The position numbers and the translations under genes are program-made. Positions 7,997 through 16,058 of a stretch of 35,324 nucleotides of DNA are shown here, piece by piece. The DNA lies in NCBI GenBank assembly GCA_041675005.1, contig JBAYUQ010000029.1, forward strand, positions 1-35,324. The letters run 5' to 3'. Below the pieces are notes generated by a model. It was not told the DNA's origin. It saw nothing but the letters and a program-made list of their open reading frames with translations, and made no database searches. How positions within the stretch are numbered: position 1 is the first letter of the stretch; every line of letters begins with the position of its first letter. The DNA comes from PGYR01 sp041675005 (lineage in GTDB: Bacteria > Bacteroidota > Ignavibacteria > Kapaibacteriales > UBA2268).

Positions 7997-9253
7997 ATGA
8001 GAAAACAAATGAAAACAATTATACTATTACTTACATTATGTGCTTTTCAGCTTAATGCACAATTTACCCTTTATACACCAGAAAATTCTGAATTGCCAAG
8101 TACTAATATAGAAGCTATAAAAGTCGATTTCGATAATAGAATTTGGGTCGGTACCGATTCGGGATTAGTCGAGATAAATAATGGTATTTGGAAAGTTCAC
8201 AATACAAATAATTCTAAGCTCAGTAAGAATGATATAAAAGACTTATCTATTGATAACAGTAAACAGCTTTGGGTGCTTTTAGATAGCAGTATTTACAAAT
8301 ACGAAAATAATGAATTTGAATTAGTGAACTCGGAAAAAGGAGGCGAAGTATTTGCTGTTGATTCGGATGGCAATATATGGCTTGCCTACGATAGAAGTTA
8401 TGATTTATATAAGTATGAGGATGAAAAATGGATATTAAAGAATAAAGGAACAAGAATAAATAGTCTCCCAATTTATAACATTGCAATTGATAAAAATAAC
8501 TTTGTATGGCTTGAAAAGTCATTGGAAAATGGAGTCCATTGTTTTAAAAATGATAGTTTATATTACTATGAAAATAGTAATACAGGAGTCAGCTTCTCAG
8601 ACCCTACTTCGATTACTGTAGATAGTACTAATAGTGTTTGGTTTTCGGATGGTGGTGCATTTATAAAATTTGAACAAGATTCGAATAAATGGACTAGTTA
8701 TGATGAAAATTTTTCAGAAAAAATCAATAAATTATACTATTTCAAAGCGATTGAATTCAATAAATATAATACTCCATTTCTAACTTCTAGACACGCTACA
8801 AGAGCACACTCGAAGCCTTTGTTTTTATATATAATGGAAGACAACAAACTTGAATCATTTCAACTAGATTCGTTTTTTTTAGATCAGGATTTTAAACAGA
8901 AAACACCAGCACCAATGGCAATTGACCTAAATGATAATGTCTGGATTCATATCTCAGATGTTGGTCTTTTAAAATTTGACCCAAGTATTAGTAATGTCAA
9001 ATTACTCCCTAGTAGCAATTACACCATCTACCCCAACCCAACAACAGATAAGCTAAACATAGAGCTAGAAAAGGAAGCACTAGCCACTAGCTACAAGATT
9101 ACTGACACAAAAGGCAAGCAAGTACTTGCAGGCGAGTTGCCTCCCTCGAGTTCGGCTAGTATAGATGTAGAGCAGTTACCAGTTGGTGTGTATATGATAG
9201 AACTAGTCACAAGTAGCGGTGAAGTAGTTATAGATAAATTTGTTAAGAGATGA
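7997..9253 (+). CDS. T9SS cargo with regulator-propeller repeats
   Basis: A secreted protein of about 418 residues. I place the start at 7997 (MRKQMKTIILLLTLCAFQLNA, a signal peptide) because GGAG at 7984-7987 sits 9 nt upstream. An in-frame ATG at 7982 would add five residues and cover that site. The body has five or more two-component-regulator-propeller strands (FDNRIWVGTDSGLVEINNG, NSKQLWVLLDSSIYKY, SDGNIWLAYDR, STNSVWFSDGGAFIKFE, LNDNVWIHISDVGLLKFD). The tail is a type-A T9SS sorting domain (YPNPTTDKLNIEL … LPVGVYMIELV … DKFVKR). It likely folds as a surface beta-propeller. Expression is probably driven from the element at 7926-7977. The function beyond that is unknown. Confidence 0.85.
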   Translation: MRKQMKTIILLLTLCAFQLNAQFTLYTPENSELPSTNIEAIKVDFDNRIWVGTDSGLVEINNGIWKVHNTNNSKLSKNDIKDLSIDNSKQLWVLLDSSIYKYENNEFELVNSEKGGEVFAVDSDGNIWLAYDRSYDLYKYEDEKWILKNKGTRINSLPIYNIAIDKNNFVWLEKSLENGVHCFKNDSLYYYENSNTGVSFSDPTSITVDSTNSVWFSDGGAFIKFEQDSNKWTSYDENFSEKINKLYYFKAIEFNKYNTPFLTSRHATRAHSKPLFLYIMEDNKLESFQLDSFFLDQDFKQKTPAPMAIDLNDNVWIHISDVGLLKFDPSISNVKLLPSSNYTIYPNPTTDKLNIELEKEALATSYKITDTKGKQVLAGELPPSSSASIDVEQLPVGVYMIELVTSSGEVVIDKFVKR

Positions 9254-9284
9254 TACGTTTGTTGTCAGCTTTATTAGGATGAGG

Positions 9285-9615
9285 AAGTATTGAACTGCTC
9301 CGCAGTTCTCCATAGCTTATGAAGTATTGCCGTTGGCTTTAGCCAACGGATTTGCAAAATACCTAAACCAACATGGACTTTAGTCCCATTACAATTCAAC
9401 TCCTACCGGAGAGTTGTGGGCTTAAGTTAATCAATAATTGCTACTAATATTGAACTGCTCCGCAGTTCACCTAGACTCTTCGGTCGCTACGCTCCCTCTG
9501 AGTGACGAGATAACAAGGGGTTTTGGGGATTTGAGAAGTATGCAATACGTTTCTACAATTCGTATTAAAATAAATAAACCCGATAATTCCCCTCTTGAGG
9601 TATATTACGCTAAAA
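9285..9615 (-). repeat. Hairpin-module repeat cluster C
   Basis: It lies in the 495-nt gap before the helicase gene. Modules in order on the plus strand are GAACTGCTCCGCAGTTC (9292-9308), CCGTTGGCTTTAGCCAACGG (9330-9349), GGACTTTAGTCC (9375-9386), an imperfect CAACTCC…GAGTTG (9398-9416) and TGAACTGCTCCGCAGTTCA (9451-9469). Next come a double GA-hairpin (9475-9503) and GAGAAGTATGCAATACGTTTC (in 9532-9553, imperfect). Read on the minus strand, the last part matches the module order of clusters A, B and F. The end contains CCCCTCTTGAGG, a truncated relative of a module in cluster G. The 61-codon frame at 9438-9623 is repeat-derived. Confidence 0.8.
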
Positions 9616-9641
9616 AAGGTTGACACATTTTAGGAGGTAAA

Positions 9642-9674
9642 ATGGAAAACTATTATTCCAAAGTTATAGAATAA
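9642..9674 (+). other. Ten-residue ORF with perfect ribosome binding site
   Basis: ATG at 9642 follows AGGAGG (9632-9637) at ideal spacing and encodes only MENYYSKVIE before TAA. It ends 74 nt before the RhlE-like helicase start at 9749, whose own upstream sequence has no good Shine-Dalgarno. It may be a leader peptide or the stump of a gene lost to the adjacent repeat cluster. Confidence 0.35.
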
Positions 9675-9748
9675 ACTACACCATTAACACCATTAATAGC
9701 TAAATTACGTCTTGAGTTTTCACTTTTATAAAAATAGTTATTTAAAAT

Positions 9749-11023
9749 ATGTCATTTGAAAATATAGGATTATCAGAATCCATCCTTCGAGCAGTAGAAA
9801 AACAGGGCTACGATACGCCTTCCCCAATTCAAGAAAAAGTAATACCATTAATAATAGCGGGCAAAGATGTCTTGGCATCAGCACAAACTGGTACGGGCAA
9901 AACAGCAGGGTTTACCTTGCCTATGCTACAGATACTAAGTGAAGCAAACCCAACTGGTAAAAGACCAGTCAGGGCTTTGGTCCTCACACCAACTAGAGAA
10001 TTAGCAGCACAAGTACACGGGAGTGTAGAGTCATACAGTGAATTTTTAGATATAAGCTCAACTGTGATTTTCGGTGGTGTTAAGCAAATGAAACAAGTTG
10101 CACGAATCAAAAAAGGTGTAGATATACTAATAGCAACACCCGGTAGATTATTAGATTTAGTTGATCAAAAGCTACTTTTCTTAGATAAAGTAGAATTTCT
10201 AGTTTTAGATGAAGCCGATCGTATGTTAGATATGGGTTTTGCTCGTGATATAAATAAGGTATTGGCACTATTACCTTCAAAACGCCAAAACTTATTATTC
10301 TCAGCTACGTTCTCTTCTGAAATCAAGACACTTGCTAAGAAATTCATGCATTACCCAACTCTTGTTGAAGCTGAGCCAGAGAATAGTACAGTTGATAAAA
10401 TAATCCAAACTGCCTATAGGGTTGATTCAAACGATAAACTTCCAGTACTAATTAACATGATTAACGATGGGAATTGGAAGCAAGTTCTAGTTTTTACTAG
10501 AACAAAACATAGAGCTAATAAAGTTGCTGATAAACTTAACAGGGCGAATATAACAGCTTCTGCGATACATGGTAATAAAAGTCAAGGTGCAAGGACTAAG
10601 GCACTAGAAGACTTTAAAAACAGCAACGTTAGAATCTTAGTAGCAACAGATATTGCTGCTAGGGGTTTAGATATACCATTACTACCTCACGTCATCAACT
10701 TTGAGTTACCGAACATACCAGAAGACTATGTCCACAGAATCGGGCGTACTGGTAGAGCAGGTGCAAGTGGAGAAGCTATTTCTTTAGTAGCTCACGATGA
10801 AGTAGATTATGTGGCAAGTATCGAAAAACTATTAGGTGAGGAATTCGAAAGAAAAATAATAGAAGGATATGAGCCGCAATTAAAAGATGCACGTCCAACG
10901 CCACAAGGAAATGGTGGAGCTAATAGACAAAGAACAAGACCCAAATCAAGCCCTCCCACAAAAAGTAGAGCAGAGACACAGCTAAATTGGAAGAAAAAAA
11001 AGAAATTCTTGGGTAAGAAGTAA
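9749..11023 (+). CDS. rhlE: DEAD-box RNA helicase, RhlE-like
   Basis: This 424-residue protein unwinds RNA duplexes using ATP. All the helicase motifs are visible: Q motif (FENIGLSESIL … GYDTPSPIQ, residues 3-28), motif I AQTGTGKT (45-52), Ia PTRELAA (81-87), GG, TPGR (about 130), motif II DEAD (154-157), motif III SAT (185-187), then in the second domain VFTRTK, ATDIAARGLDIP and HRIGRTGRAG (about 330). The C-terminal tail of about 60 residues is basic (RPKSSPPTKSR … KKKKKFLGKK), typical of RhlE-type proteins of Bacteroidota and probably an RNA-binding extension. Likely roles are ribosome assembly, RNA decay or cold adaptation, which are family knowledge. The gene stands alone. The exact paralogue (RhlE versus other DEAD helicases) is less certain than the family. 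Confidence 0.9.
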   Translation: MSFENIGLSESILRAVEKQGYDTPSPIQEKVIPLIIAGKDVLASAQTGTGKTAGFTLPMLQILSEANPTGKRPVRALVLTPTRELAAQVHGSVESYSEFLDISSTVIFGGVKQMKQVARIKKGVDILIATPGRLLDLVDQKLLFLDKVEFLVLDEADRMLDMGFARDINKVLALLPSKRQNLLFSATFSSEIKTLAKKFMHYPTLVEAEPENSTVDKIIQTAYRVDSNDKLPVLINMINDGNWKQVLVFTRTKHRANKVADKLNRANITASAIHGNKSQGARTKALEDFKNSNVRILVATDIAARGLDIPLLPHVINFELPNIPEDYVHRIGRTGRAGASGEAISLVAHDEVDYVASIEKLLGEEFERKIIEGYEPQLKDARPTPQGNGGANRQRTRPKSSPPTKSRAETQLNWKKKKKFLGKK

Positions 11024-11059
11024 AGTTCCTTTCTAATGCACTTCGAGTAACCTCAGTGC

Positions 11060-11535
11060 ACTTGATTGTACCTTGTCATTCTGATAATGCCGTAGGTGTT
11101 AGAAGAATCTAGGTTAAAAAAGAATTCCATATTATCCCCAGCGGGGGAATATATCTGTAGCAAGCAATTTTAAAATATAAAACCGCCCTAACGCTAAAGT
11201 ATCACAAGCTGTGGGGTGGAATAGATATTCTTGCATATTTTCGTTTGCTAATATAGAGATATGGACTGTCTTAGATTTACTTATTTTAACACAAAGACAA
11301 CTAAGACGTTAACTTTTGATTTTTACAAGGAGGTCACTAAGTTTTCGTTACTCAACGGGTCTGAAATGACCAAAGAGTCCAGGAGAACAGCGTAGCATTT
11401 CAATATTAGTAGCCATAATTAACCACCCCGTCCACGCCACTCTGAACCGAATGAAATGCAGTGAAGAGTCTATATTAACCCAAGGGAGACTCTTCGGTCG
11501 ATACACTCTCTCAGGTGACGTGGACGACTCCCCAT
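11060..11535 (+). repeat. Hairpin-module repeat cluster D
   Basis: It fills most of the 626-nt gap between convergent genes. A GA-hairpin at 11078-11108 has outer arms ATTCT/AGAAT, loop GTA and two G-T wobbles in its inner helix. It runs into GAATTCCATATTATCCCCAG (part of the 11113-11165 module around CCCCAGCGGGG). A ~40-nt block at 11180-11220 (CCGCCCTAACGCTAAAG … GTGGGGTGGAAT) follows. The same three modules occur in the same order, inverted, in cluster G. Further along are CACAAAGACAACTAAGACG, a degenerate AGAGTCCAGGAGAAC module and a CACTCTGAA…GAAGAGTCT block (11439-11471) that also occurs in cluster E. The final ~110 nt before the stop at 11650 shows nothing recognisable. Confidence 0.8.
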
Positions 11536-11649
11536 AAAGGATGTGTTCATTACGCCCTTGCCTTTTATCTCTTGGATTTCTTTGTCGCCGAAGTAAAGTA
11601 GATTGAATTCTATTTTAGTTTTATCAAAATGAGCAATATCTCCTTCCTT

Positions 11650-13755
11650 CTACTTCTCTATTATAGTGAACTCGACTCTTCTGTTAAGTTGACGGCCCTC
11701 TTCTGTGTCATTAGTAGCTACGGGGTCTTTCCGGCCCATACCCTCTGAAGATATGTTCTCTTTGATGATATTGTTGCTGATTAGCCATTCATATACCGAA
11801 TTAGCTCGGTTCTTAGAGAGTGTCAGATTGCTTGCATCACTGCCTACATTATCCGTATAACCAACTATCTTAATTTTCATATTGGGGTTTAGCTGCAATA
11901 ATTTGAGTAGATTTTTCAGCTCCGAATTTGATGATTCTTTGAGAGCATACTCACCAGTATCAAAGAAAAGATTATTCAACCTAATTGATTGACCTATTTC
12001 TATTGGTACCAAATACAGATTCTTCTCTATTTCTTCGTATCTATCAAGATTAGTCAAATCGAGATTTTCAGAGATTGAAACATAACCTGCCACTTCTGAT
12101 TTGAATCCATAGTTTATACCTCGAGGTAGTACTATATTGTACTCACCCGTGTTGATATCGGAGATTGCAGTGCCGTATTCTTGCCCTGTAGTTAAATCAT
12201 AATAATTAATCTTTGCCGCGATTGGCTCATTGGTGTTCTTGTTAAGCACTTTACCATAAACTAATACTACTGGTTCTGGCTTAGCACCTTCGGGTAGCTC
12301 TATTTTCATTATATCGCCTCGTCCTTTGGCCCCCGGTAAACTGTTATCATTCGAGACTAAATATGCGTAATCTCCTTTTGCATCGAGACTCAAACTTAAC
12401 TCAAACCCAGAACTGTTGATATAAGGGCCTAAGTTCTCTGGCTCGGTCCAATTTTGCCAAGTTTCATCTAATCGATGGGTAATCCACATATCTCCTGATC
12501 CATAACCTGGGTGTCCTGTACTACCAAAATACAAAGTTGTATTATCTGCTGCTAATGTTGGGTTGTAGCCTATAGCAAGCGTATTAATCGTAGGGCCCAA
12601 GTTTTTGGGTTCTGTGTATGAACCATCTTCTTTTATAAATGATACGAATAATGATTGCTCGTCATAATCTTCCTCATTGGGTTGGATACCTGTTAATAAT
12701 ATCTTATTATCGGAAGAGAAAAAGTAAGAAACAAATCTATTCTTATTTACGAGACTATCCACTTTTATAGTGGTTGGTATTTCCCATCCGTCTTTTGTCC
12801 GGTTAGAAATTGATATGCCTGCACCGTCAGAACTACCATCCAGCTTATAAGTATTCATTAGATATAACGTATTTTGGTCAGATGAAGTTGAAATAACCCT
12901 GTTCGGTGCACTATTGTTAATGGGGAATGGCATCTTCTCTACAGATCCCCATCTGCCATCTACTTGCTTACTAATCCAAACATTACTATTGTCTTCATTT
13001 TCCGCATGTCTTGTAACGTACAATGTGTTTCCATCTACTGCGACATAAACATTTATATCATTATCTGCTGTGTTGAAAGGAAGGTATTCTTTAGCTAAAT
13101 GCTTATCTGCTCCAGCTACATTCTTGATTTCATAATCGAAAGTGGTTACTTTGAAGTTGTCATACTCTACAACCATACCATTTTTATCTGAAGATAATGC
13201 TATATCTTGACCTTTTTCTACATAGTCGCCATAAGTCATAGTCAACTCGTTATTTACATAGCAATCAATAACATTTCGGGTTCTCACAATCTTGATTTTG
13301 TTCCATTCATTCATACCGTTGATTATATTTTTTAACTTCCAATCTCTTGGTATTTCGTTTTTATCATTTTCAGATTTGGCGAATTGTCTATAATGATTTG
13401 ACGTTATCTGAAACTTACTATATGTGGCGGAGTTATTTTTTTTCCCAAATAAAATTCCATAACCAAAATTGTCCACACCTTCTGTTTGTCTGGCGTCAAA
13501 CTCTATTATAAAGTTATCCTCTTTTTTCAATCCTACAGATTTGATAGACCAAACTGAGGAATTACTTTTAGTCAAGTTTTCCATTCTGTAAACACCATTC
13601 GAAATTGATGTTTTTAAGTTAAAACTTCCACCCACATACCATCCATTTTTGGTTGTACCATCAAAATTATCTTCGAATATCACTTTGTGATTAGTTTGTG
13701 CATCTACACTTGCAGACAAAGTCAGAGCAAATAGGCAGAGTAATATATATTTCAT
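11650..13755 (-). CDS. OmpA-family outer-membrane protein with PD40 propeller, paralogue 1
   Basis: This 701-residue protein has a signal peptide (MKYILLCLFALTLSASVDA). Next comes a concanavalin/LamG-like jelly-roll domain (about 25-205: VIFEDNFDGTTKNGWYVGG, FIIEFDARQTEGVDNFGYGI). WD40-like PD40 strands follow (about 220-490: LYFGSTGHPGYGSGDMWI, FELSLSLDAKGDYAYLVS), then a carboxypeptidase-regulatory-like domain (about 498-580). The C-terminus is an OmpA peptidoglycan-binding domain (about 590-701: LFFDTGEYALKESSNSELKN, VGYTDNVGSDASNLTLSKNR). It should tether the outer membrane to peptidoglycan. It follows its close paralogue (13793-15898) on the same strand after 37 nt. The last ~200 residues are nearly identical to the paralogue, while the N-terminal half has diverged. 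Confidence 0.88.
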   Translation of the reverse strand: MKYILLCLFALTLSASVDAQTNHKVIFEDNFDGTTKNGWYVGGSFNLKTSISNGVYRMENLTKSNSSVWSIKSVGLKKEDNFIIEFDARQTEGVDNFGYGILFGKKNNSATYSKFQITSNHYRQFAKSENDKNEIPRDWKLKNIINGMNEWNKIKIVRTRNVIDCYVNNELTMTYGDYVEKGQDIALSSDKNGMVVEYDNFKVTTFDYEIKNVAGADKHLAKEYLPFNTADNDINVYVAVDGNTLYVTRHAENEDNSNVWISKQVDGRWGSVEKMPFPINNSAPNRVISTSSDQNTLYLMNTYKLDGSSDGAGISISNRTKDGWEIPTTIKVDSLVNKNRFVSYFFSSDNKILLTGIQPNEEDYDEQSLFVSFIKEDGSYTEPKNLGPTINTLAIGYNPTLAADNTTLYFGSTGHPGYGSGDMWITHRLDETWQNWTEPENLGPYINSSGFELSLSLDAKGDYAYLVSNDNSLPGAKGRGDIMKIELPEGAKPEPVVLVYGKVLNKNTNEPIAAKINYYDLTTGQEYGTAISDINTGEYNIVLPRGINYGFKSEVAGYVSISENLDLTNLDRYEEIEKNLYLVPIEIGQSIRLNNLFFDTGEYALKESSNSELKNLLKLLQLNPNMKIKIVGYTDNVGSDASNLTLSKNRANSVYEWLISNNIIKENISSEGMGRKDPVATNDTEEGRQLNRRVEFTIIEK
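12108..12208. repeat. 101-nt patch almost identical to 14250-14350
   Basis: Within the regulatory-like domain the two tandem paralogues share 101 nt with one mismatch (GATTGCAG versus GATTGCTG), while sequence on both sides carries many synonymous differences. This looks like recent gene conversion between the copies. Confidence 0.7.
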
Positions 13756-13792
13756 ATTCGTAAAAATTATAAGTTTATAAATTAGAATGAAT

Positions 13793-15898
13793 CTACTTCT
13801 CAGTTATAGTAAACTCTACTCTTCTGTTTAGTTGCCGGCCCTCTTCTGTGTCATTAGTAGCTACGGGGTCTTTTTTACCCATACCCACTGAAGATAAGTT
13901 GGTTTTGTTGATATTATTACTAATTAGCCAATCATATACCGAATTAGCTCTATTCTTGGAAAGCGTCAAATTGCTTGCATCGCTGCCCACGTTATCCGTA
14001 TATCCAACTATCTTAATCTTCATATTAGGGTTTAGCTGAAGTAATTTGAGTAGGTTTTTCAGCTCCGAATTCGATGATTCTTTGAGCGCAAATTCTCCAG
14101 TATCAAAGAAGAGATTATTCAATCTAATTGATTGACCTATTTCTATTGGAACTAGATACAGATTCTTCTCTATTTCTTCATATCTATCTAGATTAGTCAA
14201 ATCAATATTTTCAGATATCGAAACATAACCGACTGTTTCAGATTTGAAACCATAGTTTATACCTCGAGGTAGTACTATATTGTACTCACCCGTGTTGATA
14301 TCGGAGATTGCTGTGCCGTATTCTTGCCCTGTAGTTAAATCATAATAATTTATTTTGGCCGCTATTGGTTCGTTTGTTTTCTTATTCAGCACTTTACCAT
14401 AAACTAATACTACTGGCTCTGGCTTTGCTCCCTCAGGAAGCTCTATTTTCATTATATCGCCTTCGCCTTTGTGACCTGCTAAACTTTTGTCATAAGAACC
14501 AAGATAAGCGTAATCACCCTTTGCATCGAGCGATAGGTTCAACTCAAAACCAGTACTATTGACATAAGGGCCTAAGTTTTCTGGCTCCGACCAATTTTGC
14601 CAAGTGTCATCCAATCTACGAGTAACCCATATATCAGCGGAGCCATAGCCAGCATGACCAGTACTTGCGAAATATAGAGTTTTGCTATCGGGTGCTAGAA
14701 AAGGGTTGAAATCCATAGCTTGTGTATTGACGGTTGGACCCAAATTTTTTGGCTCGGTGTAAGTGCCATCTTCTCTAATGAAAGATACAAAAATTGCTTG
14801 TTCGTCATACTCTTCCTCATTCGGTTGTACTGCGACTAATAGTATTTTATTGTCAGCCGTGAAGAAATAAGAAGCAAATTTATTTTTATTAACTAACTTC
14901 TCGACTTTTATAGTGGTTGGTACTTCCCATCCATCTTTAGTCTTGTTAGAAACTGATATCCCAGCACCGTTAGAACTACCATCTGGCTTATAAGTATTCA
15001 TCAGGTAAATAGTGTTATTATCAGAGGATGCTGATATGACACTATTGCCCCCATTATTATTAATAGGAAAAGGCAATTTTGATAGTTCACCCCAACTCCC
15101 ACCGTCGTATTTGCTTACCCATATATTGGTATTCTCATTACCCGTTTGTTGAGTAACATATATAGTGTTTCCATCTGCCGATACGTAACAGAATTTCTCA
15201 TTATTAACTGTGTTGAAAGGTAAGTATTCTTTGGTGAGTGGTCTTTCAGCTCCTGCCACATCTTTAACTGTATAATCGAAAGTAGTCAGTTTGAAATTAT
15301 CTATTTCTACTTTCATACCTTTCTTTGCTACTGATATCGCTATATTTCGTCCATTATCTACAAATTTACCATAAGCAGCGAGTTGTACATCATTCACATA
15401 TAATTCTAGTAGATTCCGAGTTCTAACTACTTTTATTCTGTTCCATTCGTTCATTTTCTTAATCACGGATGCTTTCTTTTTCCAGGGTCTTAGGTCATAG
15501 AAGTTACTATTCCAATAGCCGCTTAGTTTTCTGAATTGTGTGCTTGTTATTTCAAATTTAAAGTATTCTGTTTTACTAGGATTCATTCCAAATATGATTC
15601 CATAACCATAGTTATCAGGACCTGCGACTTGTCTTATATCAAACTCGATTATATAGTTGTTATTAACATTAAGCCCCAAATCTCTCAATGTCCAACCGAT
15701 ATTTTTATCATGTTTACCTTCTAGGGTATAAACTCCATTTTCTATTTTCAAATTTTGGAAGGCCGTATTTGTCTGATCCCAATCTTTCGATTCAGGATTG
15801 TCAAATGTATCAGATATTTTCACTTTATAATTAGTCTGAGAAAAAAGGGACGATAATGATATGAGTAGTATAATAACAATATTGGTAAATAATTTCAT
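13793..15898 (-). CDS. OmpA-family outer-membrane protein with PD40 propeller, paralogue 2
   Basis: It has the same architecture and exact length (701 residues) as the downstream paralogue. A signal peptide (MKLFTNIVIILLISLSSLFS) is followed by a jelly-roll domain (FIIEFD-like YIIEFDIRQVAGPDNYGYGI), PD40 propeller strands (DSKTLYFASTGHAGYGSADI), a regulatory-like beta-sandwich (VYGKVLNKKTNEPIAAKINY) and an OmpA domain (LFFDTGEFALKESSNSELKN … GRQLNRRVEFTI). It is likely an outer-membrane protein that grips peptidoglycan with its C-terminus and exposes or holds the propeller in the periplasm. It is first in the pair. The divergent gap to pheT (15899-16058) must hold both promoters, but no clear consensus was seen. 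Confidence 0.88.
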   Translation of the reverse strand: MKLFTNIVIILLISLSSLFSQTNYKVKISDTFDNPESKDWDQTNTAFQNLKIENGVYTLEGKHDKNIGWTLRDLGLNVNNNYIIEFDIRQVAGPDNYGYGIIFGMNPSKTEYFKFEITSTQFRKLSGYWNSNFYDLRPWKKKASVIKKMNEWNRIKVVRTRNLLELYVNDVQLAAYGKFVDNGRNIAISVAKKGMKVEIDNFKLTTFDYTVKDVAGAERPLTKEYLPFNTVNNEKFCYVSADGNTIYVTQQTGNENTNIWVSKYDGGSWGELSKLPFPINNNGGNSVISASSDNNTIYLMNTYKPDGSSNGAGISVSNKTKDGWEVPTTIKVEKLVNKNKFASYFFTADNKILLVAVQPNEEEYDEQAIFVSFIREDGTYTEPKNLGPTVNTQAMDFNPFLAPDSKTLYFASTGHAGYGSADIWVTRRLDDTWQNWSEPENLGPYVNSTGFELNLSLDAKGDYAYLGSYDKSLAGHKGEGDIMKIELPEGAKPEPVVLVYGKVLNKKTNEPIAAKINYYDLTTGQEYGTAISDINTGEYNIVLPRGINYGFKSETVGYVSISENIDLTNLDRYEEIEKNLYLVPIEIGQSIRLNNLFFDTGEFALKESSNSELKNLLKLLQLNPNMKIKIVGYTDNVGSDASNLTLSKNRANSVYDWLISNNINKTNLSSVGMGKKDPVATNDTEEGRQLNRRVEFTITEK

Positions 15899-16058
15899 AA
15901 TGGGATTTTAATTTTTGTTGTTTGAATCAACGACAATATAGTGAATGTAAGAAAATAATTGGTTTTTAGGAGTAGAATTTTATTGACCAAAATAGCGAGC
16001 TTCCCAAAAAAATATTTATATTGCATTTTTAATAGCAAAACTTATGCAAACACATTAA

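Noticed and set aside
9285..9615. Possible CRISPR array, because of repeated short palindromes
   Set aside because: The repeats are of several different sequences with irregular spacing, no unique spacers of constant length and no cas genes.
9438..9623. Open frame of 61 codons in the gap before the helicase
   Set aside because: It is made wholly of dispersed repeat modules found in other clusters, and has no signal peptide or ribosome site of note.
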